64,000 nt of DNA from JBFMFH01 sp040752275 (GTDB lineage Bacteria > Acidobacteriota > Vicinamibacteria > Vicinamibacterales > JAKQTR01): assembly GCA_040752275.1 (NCBI GenBank), contig JBFMFH010000087.1:42326-106325 (forward strand), written 5' to 3'. The stretch's first letter is position 1, and every line of letters begins with the position of its first letter. Under the pieces are notes generated by a model. The model ran no database searches. It had not been told where the DNA came from and was given only the letters and a program-made list of their open reading frames with translations. A program made the translations under genes and the position numbers. Below are positions 46,327 to 54,073 of this stretch, piece after piece.

Positions 46327-46382
46327 CCGTCGAGCCGAGACGTGAGGTCGACGCGGCGTCGGACAAACGCGGCGTCGGACTC

Positions 46383-46411
46383 TTGACACAATAAAGAGGT
46401 CTCGTTACACT
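46383..46411 (+). promoter_or_regulatory. Promoter of the ribbon-helix-helix gene
   Basis: TTGACA (46383-46388), 17 nt, TACACT (46406-46411). The GTG start codon of the next gene lies only 7 nt after the -10 box, where transcription should begin, so its message is probably leaderless. Confidence 0.65.
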
Positions 46412-46418
46412 TTCTCCT

Positions 46419-46604
46419 GTGTCGCCCCGCAAGCTCTACAACTTCTTTATCGATCCGGACCTAGCTGAAGGGCTCAAGCGGCTCAAGCAGCAGGAGGGCA
46501 TCCCCGAGTCGGAGCAAGTCCGACGGGCGATCAGGAAGTGGCTGGGGCAGCGAGGTGTCCTCAAGGCGGAGCGCAAGCGGGCGGCAACCCGCAAGCGCCC
46601 CTAA
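46419..46604 (+). CDS. Ribbon-helix-helix DNA-binding protein
   Basis: 61 residues with GTG start. LYNFFIDPDLAEGLKRLKQQEGIPESEQVRRAIRKWLGQRG is a ribbon-helix-helix fold: one beta strand then two helices, as in CopG/Arc-type repressors, with a basic tail. It is likely to regulate one or both of the related promoters upstream. It precedes the integrase gene, as Xis or regulator genes commonly do. Confidence 0.78.
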   Translation: MSPRKLYNFFIDPDLAEGLKRLKQQEGIPESEQVRRAIRKWLGQRGVLKAERKRAATRKRP

Positions 46605-46688
46605 ACCGCCGACCTGGCATAGTCAGGCCGACGATCTGCCGGTGATTCTACCAGCAGACCTGCCGGCCTCCCATTCGAGGAGGCAGCA

Positions 46689-47813
46689 ATGCCGAAGCAA
46701 CGCAGGCGCGGACTCCGCCTCCGCGGCAACGTGTGGTGGATCCGGTACTACCGCAACGGCAAGCGGTACGAAGAGTCGTCGCACAGCGATAAGGAAGGCG
46801 TCGCACGGAGCCTCCTGAAACTGCGCGAAGGCGACGGCGAACGGGGGATCCCCGTGACGCCAGCTATCGGGCGCCTCACGTTCGACGATGCGGCGGCCGA
46901 CCTCGTGACCGACTATCGGGTCAACGGGAGAAAGTCGCTCGGACATGTCGAACGGCGACTCGACCGTCACCTGAAGCCGACGTTCAGCGGACGCCGCATG
47001 GCCTCCATCACGACCACGGACGTGCGGACGTACATCGCCAAGCGGCAGACCGAGCACGCCGCGAACGGGTCGATCAACCGTGAACTCGCCATGTTGAAGC
47101 GGACGTTCACGCTCGCGATTCAGGCCGGGAAGCTCCTGCACCGCCCGCACATTCCGATGCTGCGGGAAGACACCGCCCGGCGCGGGTTCTTCGAGCGCGA
47201 CCAGTTCGACGCGGTCATGCGACACCTGCCAAACCCACTCCGTCCGCTGTTCGAGTTTGCGTACTTCACAGGCTGGCGCGTGAAGAGCGAGCTCCTCCCG
47301 CTCACGTGGGGGCAGGTCGACCGAAACGCGTGCCTAGTCCGCCTGGAGCCAGGCACGACGAAGAACCGAGAGGGCAGGGCATTTGATTTCTCGGAGCTGC
47401 GAGCCGTCCAGGACCTCCTCGACGGCCAGTGGAAGCAACGCGAGGAGCTGAGGAGGACGAAGAACCTGATCTGTCCGTTTGTCTTCCACCGGGGCGGGAA
47501 GCGGATAAAGGACTTCCGCCATGCCTGGGAATCCGCGTGCAAGGCGGCCGGATGTCCCGGACGGATCCCGCATGACCTCCGGCGAACGGCCGTCCGCAAC
47601 CTCGTCCGGGCGGGCGTCCCCGAACGCGTGGCGATGAGAGTGACGGGCCACAAGACGCGCTCGGTGTTCGATCGGTACGACATCACCAGTTCCGGTGATC
47701 TCCGTGCTGCCGGTGCGCGCTTGAACGAAGCACAAGCCGGGGCAGGGACACGGTCAGGCACACTCGTTCCATCGGCCAGGCAGGCGGTGGCCGGTGAGCC
47801 TCGCTCATCCTGA
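46689..47813 (+). CDS. Tyrosine recombinase / integrase
   Basis: A 374-residue tyrosine integrase. An N-terminal arm-binding region (GNVWWIRYYRNGKRYEESS) and SAM-like core-binding domain (about 68-165) precede the catalytic domain: FTGWRVKSELLPLTW (Arg), LEPGTTKNREGR (Lys on the hairpin), HDLRRTAVRNLVRAG (HxxR), GHKTRSVFDRYD (His and the nucleophile Tyr). AGGAGG lies 6 nt upstream of ATG 46689. It would integrate the element at a tRNA or similar site; a tRNA-Met 3' half lies about 700 nt downstream. Confidence 0.94.
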   Translation: MPKQRRRGLRLRGNVWWIRYYRNGKRYEESSHSDKEGVARSLLKLREGDGERGIPVTPAIGRLTFDDAAADLVTDYRVNGRKSLGHVERRLDRHLKPTFSGRRMASITTTDVRTYIAKRQTEHAANGSINRELAMLKRTFTLAIQAGKLLHRPHIPMLREDTARRGFFERDQFDAVMRHLPNPLRPLFEFAYFTGWRVKSELLPLTWGQVDRNACLVRLEPGTTKNREGRAFDFSELRAVQDLLDGQWKQREELRRTKNLICPFVFHRGGKRIKDFRHAWESACKAAGCPGRIPHDLRRTAVRNLVRAGVPERVAMRVTGHKTRSVFDRYDITSSGDLRAAGARLNEAQAGAGTRSGTLVPSARQAVAGEPRSS

Positions 47814-48505
47814 GGCACGATGTCCAATGCTCGGGGGCGGAGCTGGCGCCACACCCTCGCGCTTCGTGCAGCCCAGGTCTGACAGACACGGAAGCAGACG
47901 GACAAGATCCGCGCGGGATTTGTAATCACGGGCGCGTGCATTCGGCCTCGAATCCACGGCCCTTGTCTTCGACGCTGTCCCCATGCTGTCCCTGCTGCGA
48001 CCGGTCGCCGCTTCCTCACACACGACGGGGGGACGGGCGGATGGACCGTCCGCAACCTGGCTCAGGCTAGCGCCCCAGCGAGGGAAGTCGTGACAATGGC
48101 AGGCCAGCCAGCACGTTCCCGTCGGCGGCCGCCACAATTGTCGCGCCCGACGACCTGCGGGAGGCCGACCGCAAGCGTAACTTGGCGCGCGGCATGACCG
48201 AGGCCACCGGAGAACGACCCTCAGCTCGGCCTGGGGTGTTGTGCCGGCAGACCGGAATCGCTTAGTCCGCTTCCGGCGTATGCGTGGCCGGCGGGTTGAC
48301 CGACTCGGGGCGTTCCCCACCAGGCGTGCATTGTCGAAGGGGTGGGGGCTCACCCTCGCCCGAGCGATACTCACCTGGGCGATTGTTTTTCTGGAGTACC
48401 CGCGGCGGTAGGGGCCATAGTGCGGCGGTACGTCGAGGCTCTCGGCTGGCAGGTTGTTGACTGCGTCGCGACACTGGCGGTCAGGTCGGGCCGAACAAGG
48501 GATCA
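47814..48505. other. Gene-poor region between integrase and tRNA fragment
   Basis: About 690 nt show no convincing gene on either strand; frames are short or GC-driven. A tRNA-like stretch at about 47912-47962 (with TTTGTAA and TCGAATCC motifs) does not fold cleanly. Confidence 0.5.
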
Positions 48506-48549
48506 TGGGGAGGGGATCTGAACCCCCGACCCTTCGGTTATGAGCCCGC
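48506..48549 (-). tRNA. 3' half of a tRNA-Met (CAT) gene, att-site remnant
   Basis: On the minus strand CTCATAA forms an anticodon loop with CAT, followed by the T-arm GGGGG-TTCAGAT-CCCCT and the start of the acceptor strand. The expected 5' half is absent: upstream bases do not pair with the anticodon stem or form a D-arm. Identity beginning at the anticodon loop is the usual result of integrase-mediated insertion into a tRNA gene. Not a functional tRNA. Confidence 0.7.
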
Positions 48550-48550
48550 C

Positions 48551-48850
48551 CAGGTCACCCATCTGGGACCATGACCTTACAAGAATCCCCAACAACAACG
48601 GCCCTTTGGCGTCTGCCGACTTGGGGTCAATGGGAGCGAGATTCCGATAGAACACGGACAGAACACGGACCGGCAGAGACGCCCGACCACCCGCGTGTAC
48701 CGACAACTGCGGCTGGCTTCGAGCCATGAAATGCCGCTGTCTAGATAACCTGGCGATACCAGGGATTAGACCGCCGGCGGCATTCCGTGGTTCCGGTCTC
48801 GCCGCCGTCGTCCAGCCTCAATGTCAGAATGTACTTGCGTCTCGCCGGCC
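48551..48850. other. No gene seen
   Basis: Roughly 300 nt between the tRNA remnant and the first attC-like site. Nothing coding is supported. Confidence 0.4.
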
Positions 48851-48951
48851 CTCCCAGAACAATGCACGTGGCAGGCGCCCGAGGCACCTGGCGCGGTAGG
48901 CCGTTCGGGCGTGGGAACCACGAAACGCCGTTGGCTACCTATGCGTTGGGC
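48851..48951 (+). repeat. attC-like site A (degenerate)
   Basis: The right end reads GTTGGCT-ACCTAT-GCGTTGGGC, with L' and spacer then the perfect integron core GTTGGGC (48945-48951; GTTRRRY). The left end CCCAGAACAATGC resembles an R'' box with one inserted base. Stem pairing is weak. The core lies 11 nt before the ATG of the next gene. Confidence 0.5.
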
Positions 48952-48962
48952 CGGCGGACGAA

Positions 48963-49553
48963 ATGAAACTGACGCTGGACACGAACTGCGTGATCGATCT
49001 CGAAGAGAATCGGCCCGAGGCCCTGCCTCTTCGCGAACTGGTTCAGATGTCGTCCGAAGGCATTCTGCAGTTCGCCGTAGTCGGTATCAGCGCTTCCGAG
49101 AACAAGCCGGGCGGCGGCGGATCGCCCACCTTCTCTGCCTTTCAAGAGAAAGTTGTGCGCGTCGGCCTGGCGTCCGCCGAGATCCTGAAGCCAATGGGAA
49201 TCTGGGGAGTGACCTATTGGGACTGGTGCGTCTACGCGGATGACGGCATGGAAGGACTCGCGGAGGACATTCACCGAATCTTGTTCCCTCGGTCCGAGTA
49301 TGGCTATGCAGATTACTGCGCAGCTCGCGGCTTGTCCGTTGACGGGGAGGAAATCGATCGGACGTGGCGGAACCGCATGTGCGACGTGCTGGCGCTGTGG
49401 TGCCACATTCACTATCGCCGCGACATCTTCGTAACCAGAGACGGGAACTTCCTGGCGTCAACAAAGCGACGCCTGCTTGAGAGTATGGGTGGCAGGGTGA
49501 TCTGCTCGCCGACTGACGCGATATCGACGGTCCGGCAGCGCCTTGCGAACTAG
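48963..49553 (+). CDS. PIN-domain-like protein in a cassette-like unit
   Basis: 196 residues. MKLTLDTNCVIDLEE is the PIN-domain opening with the first catalytic Asp; RMCDVLALWCHIHYRRDIFVTRDGNFL near the C-terminus supplies two further Asp residues in PIN spacing. PIN proteins are Mg-dependent RNases, often VapC-like toxins, but this one is longer than VapC and no antitoxin gene is adjacent. ATG is 11 nt after an integron-type core. It is the first of three same-strand single-gene units divided by attC-like hairpins. Confidence 0.72.
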   Translation: MKLTLDTNCVIDLEENRPEALPLRELVQMSSEGILQFAVVGISASENKPGGGGSPTFSAFQEKVVRVGLASAEILKPMGIWGVTYWDWCVYADDGMEGLAEDIHRILFPRSEYGYADYCAARGLSVDGEEIDRTWRNRMCDVLALWCHIHYRRDIFVTRDGNFLASTKRRLLESMGGRVICSPTDAISTVRQRLAN

Positions 49554-49634
49554 CAGGCGGATCGAGTTCATGGCTTGCAGCCGACCGCGGCTGGTGAAAT
49601 CATGAGCCGCGGCGGCTGCAGCCTGGCGTTAGCC
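49550..49634 (+). repeat. attC-like site B
   Basis: A long imperfect stem joins 49572-49592 and 49605-49623 (TTGCAGCCGAC...GGCGGCTGCAG), with one unpaired base in the left arm as in attC extrahelical bases. It ends in GCGTTAGCC (core 49628-49634), 15 nt before the next ATG. The R'' box next to the upstream stop is degenerate (CTAGC). Confidence 0.68.
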
Positions 49635-49649
49635 CGATCGAGTAGAAGC

Positions 49650-50462
49650 ATGGATCCCGACGACGCCATTCTCGACGAGCCGCTACGGTTCATGCAATCT
49701 CAGCGCTACGACGAAGCGTTGGAACTTCTTCAGACGCCAATCTCGAACGCATCGCCCAGCTGGAACGCGCTGTACTTGGCTGGTCAGTGCCACCGGTTCT
49801 TGAACAACTTCGATAGCGCCGTGAGCCTGTTGTCGCGAGCTGCGGCGGCTGCCCCAGCGGTAGCCCCGGTCTTCTTGGCCCTCGGCATCGCATTCCAAAT
49901 GGGGGGGCGACTCAGCGAGGCCCGGGACGCTCTGGCGCGGGCGCTCGAGATCGAACCCGACTATGCCCTCGCATTCAACAGCTTGGCGATGACCCAGAAG
50001 TTGGCCGGAGAATTCGAGAAGTCTGTCCACAACTACGACGCAGGCTGCAAAGCGCTGGTTCGGACAATTGTCAAGGCTATGCGAAACGACCGAGGAAGCC
50101 CAATCCTGAAGCATCGCGACACCCGTGGAACGCTCTGGATGGACCACGCGCTGTACGGAGCCATGTATCTTGTCGCGCTCGACGATGGCCTATCGGGTAT
50201 GGCCATGCCGACTGGTGAACAGGCGACGGAAGAGGAACGCACGGAGAGGCATGGCGGCCTCTATTGGGAGGACAGGGCTGACGAGAATGGAGAGACCGTA
50301 CGCCTGTTCTTTCCGAACTTTTTCAACACTGTCCGCGACGCATTCGGGCGCGACCAAACCTACTCAACCCTTATAGGAAACCGTTCTACGGTTCTCAAAC
50401 TCCTGGGTCGTGCGACCGAAGCTCGTGAACACCGCGCGGAAGCGCTTGAGTTCTTGCCGTGA
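49650..50462 (+). CDS. TPR-repeat protein in a cassette-like unit
   Basis: 270 residues from ATG 49650. The first 140 residues hold about three tetratricopeptide repeats (PSWNALYLAGQCHRFLNNFDSAVSLLSRAAAAAP; PVFLALGIAFQMGGRLSEARDALARALEIEP; YALAFNSLAMTQKLAGEFEKSVHNYDAG). The C-terminal half (HALYGAMYLVALDDGL; GLYWEDRADENGETVRLFFPNFFNTVRDAFG) is a separate domain I do not recognise. A final helix returns to TPR-like sequence. Probably a protein-interaction protein; ATG lies just after an attC-like core. Confidence 0.72.
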   Translation: MDPDDAILDEPLRFMQSQRYDEALELLQTPISNASPSWNALYLAGQCHRFLNNFDSAVSLLSRAAAAAPAVAPVFLALGIAFQMGGRLSEARDALARALEIEPDYALAFNSLAMTQKLAGEFEKSVHNYDAGCKALVRTIVKAMRNDRGSPILKHRDTRGTLWMDHALYGAMYLVALDDGLSGMAMPTGEQATEEERTERHGGLYWEDRADENGETVRLFFPNFFNTVRDAFGRDQTYSTLIGNRSTVLKLLGRATEAREHRAEALEFLP

Positions 50463-50463
50463 C

Positions 50464-50548
50464 GGGCTAGCAACAATATGGAGCCGACGCGCCTGACCGG
50501 TCGTGCAATCATGCCGCCGTGGCGCGCGGCTCATTTTGAACGTTGGCC
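50464..50548 (+). repeat. attC-like site C
   Basis: GGGCTAGC (R''-like) is followed by ATGGAGCCGACGCGC (50478-50492), which pairs with GCGCGCGGCTCAT (50522-50534) leaving unpaired bases on one strand, and the site ends in ACGTTGGCC (core 50542-50548). The upstream stop and the downstream ATG lie within 2 and 20 nt of its ends. Confidence 0.68.
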
Positions 50549-50568
50549 GGGCTGATCGAAGACATCAG

Positions 50569-51201
50569 ATGGATCTGAAGCACTTCGGTGACGCGTACGA
50601 CATCGTCAAGAAGAACCTACTTCAATGGCTGGCACCATTCGGGCCTTGGGCTGTTCACCCGATGTTCACGCACAAGGTATCCAAGCCCGAGGCAAAAAGG
50701 TTCTCGCAGTTCCTCGGTGTGCCTCTCCTGTCGACCAACATTCTGAAACTGGACACGAAACGGAAAGAATATCTGGAGCCGTGCGGCCGGTGCCGTAGCA
50801 TCTTCTTGGATCCCGACACGGGTGTTCGCCTTCACCGCCGCGAGCGCCACCGGGCGACCGAGTTCATCTTCGAGGACGAACTGCTGACCATCGTCCGCGC
50901 ACGGCCGAGTGGTTTGGTGATGGTTTTCGATCAGAGCGTTCCTCGAGGTCGCGAGGCCAAGCAGGCTCAGTCAAAGCTGGACCACTTTGCGGCACACGGC
51001 GTAGTTGGGTTCGCGTACGTGTCCCAGGCGTGCATCCTCGTGCTCAGCCAATCGCCGCAGATCGCGGACGAAGCCAGAAGTCAGGTGCTCAGAGCATCTG
51101 GTCTGCCGGATGTTCGTATCCTGCCCACAACCCCGGCTAGCATCGCGCCGCGTCCGACCTCAGCGGGACCGATACGCCGCGAGGAATGCATAAGCGATTG
51201 A
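50569..51201 (+). CDS. Hypothetical protein in a cassette-like unit
   Basis: 210 residues from ATG 50569. MDLKHFGDAYDIVKKNLLQWLAPFGPWAVHPMFT, EPCGRCRSIFLDPDTG (CxxC) and FEDELLTIVRARPSGLVMVFDQSVPRG then KLDHFAAHGVVGFAYVSQACILVLSQ suggest an alpha/beta nuclease-like or regulatory fold, but no family is recognised. The stop codon lies within the next attC-like site. Base composition is lower in GC than the chromosomal genes. Confidence 0.62.
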   Translation: MDLKHFGDAYDIVKKNLLQWLAPFGPWAVHPMFTHKVSKPEAKRFSQFLGVPLLSTNILKLDTKRKEYLEPCGRCRSIFLDPDTGVRLHRRERHRATEFIFEDELLTIVRARPSGLVMVFDQSVPRGREAKQAQSKLDHFAAHGVVGFAYVSQACILVLSQSPQIADEARSQVLRASGLPDVRILPTTPASIAPRPTSAGPIRREECISD

Positions 51202-51255
51202 CTCAAGCACCGCTCGGAGCTGAAGCGCAGCCCACTCCCAATTGAGGCGTTTATC
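51188..51255 (+). repeat. attC-like site D (short, degenerate)
   Basis: ATAAGCG...CTCAAG near 51190-51206 pairs imperfectly with CCAATTGAGGCGTTTATCGC (core-like GTTTATC at 51249-51255). The core departs from GTTRRRY at one position. Confidence 0.4.
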
Positions 51256-52405
51256 GCCGAGAGAAAGCGTACCGTCAGCCATCTGGCGCAGGCCACCGAC
51301 CTTGATCTTGACGGACTACATCGATGTTTGGTACACGCGTATTGGTGGACTTGGGTTTCAACGGTGGGCCAGGTCGATAGAGACGCTGACCTTGCGTGTG
51401 GATGCTGCGTTGAGGACAACCTGGTCTGCGGGGCCGCCTGCGTGTCCTCTCGTAGATGCCGAGCCGCCAACCTCCTCGGGCATCGTCGAGAACCTGCGCC
51501 GGATTGGGGGACGAACCCAACCGGGGACTCCAAGTCACTGCCGGCAGAGAAGTTGGGGGAGCCTGTGCGCTAACTGTCCGTGTTTCGAGCGCCGGCGTTC
51601 CAGTCGTGGTGATGACGTGGCGCCTCAGCAGTACGTGCTCAGGCGCCAGCGGACCTCGCTGTGCACTCGTCGAGGTGGCGTCCCTGCAAGACCCCTGCCC
51701 CGGCAGTGGGATGCCGGCTCGGCTCACCCCCGCGCCATGCCCCCCGGGATCAACCAAGAATTGCCGAACCCGGTGAGGCGGCTCCAGTGTAGTGGTAGAG
51801 GACCCGTGGCCGATCCTCCGGGTTGAGTCCGACTTCCAGGGCACGCCGGCATGCGCCCAGTAACCTATCGGTGACGACTTCGGCATCCAGATTCATACGG
51901 CTATACTCGTCCGGCTGACGCCCTATCTCCGGACGGAACCGAAACGGGGCAAACGGGCGTTGCCCGGGCCTTGGACCATTCCGACGGTTTGACGTGTGGC
52001 GAATCGTATTCCCGAAAAAGCTAGGCGGTCAAGTTGCTGCTGAGCAATCACTTGGCGGCGCGAGACGGGCCGGGAGTCCCGGAAGGGGGCGAGCGGCCCA
52101 ACCCGAGCAGGCCCCGGGAATGGCGCTCGCGCCAATCCAGGAAGTCGCCTCTGTTTGTGCGTCGAGGAGCGACCGCGCGAGGGTTCGGCTGGCTACGCCA
52201 TCTGGCCGTGTGGGTGCGGGTAGCAGCCGGCGATTGCCCGTGGCCGCACCAGACGCGAGGACGGACCGTTCACCGTCGGCCCGAACGCCAGCACGACATA
52301 CTCCCAGCCATTCTGGGCTTGGTCGCAGTCGAAGCCGTCCGCTGGGTCGCCGCAGTTCGCGGCAGGGCAGTCTCGCGGCCGGTGCTCTCACCGTCGCCGT
52401 TCCGC
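51256..52405. other. 1.1 kb without a convincing gene
   Basis: Several open frames exist but none has a ribosome site with family-like sequence, and they overlap each other on both strands. A tRNA-like stretch lies at about 51775-51845. The region may hold decayed cassettes or phage remnants. Confidence 0.5.
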
Positions 52406-52606
52406 CTAGAACATTGCCCGCAGCCGCTGTGCCCGTTCCCGGAGTTCCTCCCGCGAGTATCGCGGCGGCTCGCCTCGAGCCACCCGGTTGCGGCCCTCCA
52501 GCAGAATCCGGACGAGTTCATCCGGGTCCACCGCGGTGGCTCGCTCCTCGGCTTCGGCTGCCAGCCGTTCGACCCGCGCTAGCGCCGCCCACAAGTTGCG
52601 CCGCAC
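52406..52606 (-). CDS. Small helical hypothetical protein (phage-remnant cluster)
   Basis: 66 residues. WAALARVERLAAEAEERATAVDPDELVRILLEGRNRVARGEPPRYSREELRERAQRLRAMF is helical and charged. It begins 3 nt after the stop of the HTH gene upstream, so probably one operon. No family recognised. Confidence 0.58.
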   Translation of the reverse strand: MRRNLWAALARVERLAAEAEERATAVDPDELVRILLEGRNRVARGEPPRYSREELRERAQRLRAMF

Positions 52607-52609
52607 GGG

Positions 52610-53089
52610 TCACCGCCTCCCGTTGTGATGCCGCGGCCGCTGAAGGCTCGCCTCGATTTCGGCCATGCGCCGCTGAATAATCTCGGCGTCCTGCTGATGG
52701 AGCCCGATCTCCACCAGGGTCCGCGCGGCCCCCAACCGGACACCCGGCGGCTCACTCGGGTCGAGCAAGCCGTCGAGGGTCTCCACGGACTTGCTCACGA
52801 GCGCCTGGACGCGGCCCATCCCGGCCTCGAAGGCCGTGCGCCTGGCCTCGGCGAGGTCGGCCTGGAACTCCGGGTCGCGGGCGAGCCACTCTTTGAGGGT
52901 CTTCTCGCCGATGCCAGCGCGTTTCGCGGCCTCGGCGAGGCTGCGCTCACTCAGGACTGCGACGATGGCCCGTTCGCGGACGGCCCGAGGCTTGCGGCCA
53001 TGGCCTTCCCCCATTACGCGGACCCCGTCTGGTGTTGCCTGAGGCTGGCTGGGCTCGGGACTGGGCGGTGGGGATTCGGCGGTCGTCAT
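52610..53089 (-). CDS. Helix-turn-helix protein, terminase-small-subunit-like
   Basis: 159 residues from ATG 53089 with AGGAG 6 nt upstream. After a Pro-rich start, ERAIVAVLSERSLAEAAKRAGIGEKTLKEWLARDPEFQADLAEARR is an HTH as in phage small terminase subunits. RVQALVSKSVETLDGLLDPSEPPGVRLGAARTLVEIGLHQQDAEIIQRRMAEIEASL is a HEAT-like helical tail seen with such proteins. Likely a remnant or domesticated phage module; no large terminase is nearby. Confidence 0.68.
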   Translation of the reverse strand: MTTAESPPPSPEPSQPQATPDGVRVMGEGHGRKPRAVRERAIVAVLSERSLAEAAKRAGIGEKTLKEWLARDPEFQADLAEARRTAFEAGMGRVQALVSKSVETLDGLLDPSEPPGVRLGAARTLVEIGLHQQDAEIIQRRMAEIEASLQRPRHHNGRR

Positions 53090-53121
53090 GGTTGGCTCCT
53101 GCTGACGGAGTGTGGTCAACC

Positions 53122-53475
53122 TCACCGCCCTGAACCTGCGCTGTTATCCAGGCTTCGCGAAGTGGAGCCGCGGGCGGGCATCTGGAGCCGGGGCAGGGGA
53201 GTTCCATGCTCCGACGTGGGTTGTACGTGGAGCTGCGAGGTGCCGTCGCCCCGTTTGGGCAGCACCCCACCCACGAGACGCCGGACCCGGACGCATTTCG
53301 CCGGCCCAGTTGTCTCCCAGCCGCGGGGTTGGCCGTTCCGGGCGAGGTGGCAGCCCGTTACCCGGTAGCCCAGCCGGGTCCAGCGCCGGGCCTCGACTGG
53401 GTCGGCGGTGTAGAACCGGACGAGGTGCTCGTCCCGGTCCCAGCGAATGATGGTCTCTTGTTCAGCTCTGAGCAT
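53122..53475 (-). CDS. Hypothetical protein of the phage-remnant cluster
   Basis: 117 residues. The first part, LRAEQETIIRWDRDEHLVRFYTADPVEARRWTRLGYRVTGC, looks like a small phage-associated domain. The C-terminal 45 residues are low complexity and basic, so the gene may have run on past its original end. Function unknown. Confidence 0.52.
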   Translation of the reverse strand: MLRAEQETIIRWDRDEHLVRFYTADPVEARRWTRLGYRVTGCHLARNGQPRGWETTGPAKCVRVRRLVGGVLPKRGDGTSQLHVQPTSEHGTPLPRLQMPARGSTSRSLDNSAGSGR

Positions 53476-53520
53476 GGTGTCCTCCGAGTGCCGTACCTAT
53501 CTGCGGGGGGATGACCCCGC

Positions 53521-53787
53521 CTAGTGGAGCCACGGCTGGCGCCCCTCCTCCCGGGCCTTCGCGTCCACGATGGTCTGCTTCACGATCCGCGCGAACTCGT
53601 CGACCGCAGCGACGGGGTCGTCGCTGTTGGCCAACAGCAGCACCGCCAAGACCTGACCGAGGCTGGGGAGCGCGTCTTCAAAGGGCTCGAAAAGAACGAG
53701 GCGGAAAACGCGTTCTCGCAAGGGAGGGGGAACCGCGATATCGCGAGCGTCTGGGCCAGGGTCATCATTCCTCACCACGTCCTCCAA
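53521..53787 (-). CDS. Small hypothetical protein of the phage-remnant cluster
   Basis: 88 residues. VFRLVLFEPFEDALPSLGQVLAVLLLANSDDPVAAVDEFARIVKQTIVDAKAREEGRQPWLH is a plausible helical protein in the same strand and order as its neighbours. No family recognised; support comes from context. Confidence 0.48.
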   Translation of the reverse strand: MEDVVRNDDPGPDARDIAVPPPLRERVFRLVLFEPFEDALPSLGQVLAVLLLANSDDPVAAVDEFARIVKQTIVDAKAREEGRQPWLH

Positions 53788-54073
53788 TCGGGGCAGACGG
53801 CCCCTCGGTACGCTTCAACTGGCCTTCTTCCGCCACCCCGGCCCCAACTGGCAGGGGGGCAGGTCAATGACGACGGACCATGTTCTGCTACCGATCGATC
53901 GGGGGTGAGGGCGGAAACGTGAAGTGACTGCGATTTCGCAAGTCCGCCCCGAAGCGGGGCCGCCAGGCGGAGGAGCTGGCGCTCGTGACCCGCGACAGGA
54001 TTCTCCGTGCCTACGGGGGTCGGGCGATCTGGTAGACCGTCCGCTCGAGTGGGACCCTGGGCTCGCGCAGGAT

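Noticed and set aside
47912..47962. tRNA-Thr-like 3' half (TTTGTAA loop, TCGAATCC)
   Set aside because: T-arm pairing requires a loop of about 17 nt and no acceptor is seen; not enough for an att-site call.
51775..51845. tRNA-like stretch (TAGTGGTAGA D-arm-like, GGTTGAGTCC T-arm-like)
   Set aside because: The anticodon stem would need an 11-nt loop and the acceptor arms do not pair; at most a decayed tRNA.
51275..51886. 203-codon minus-strand frame
   Set aside because: No ribosome site, Pro/Arg/Thr-rich composition, overlaps other frames of equal length; no recognisable domain.
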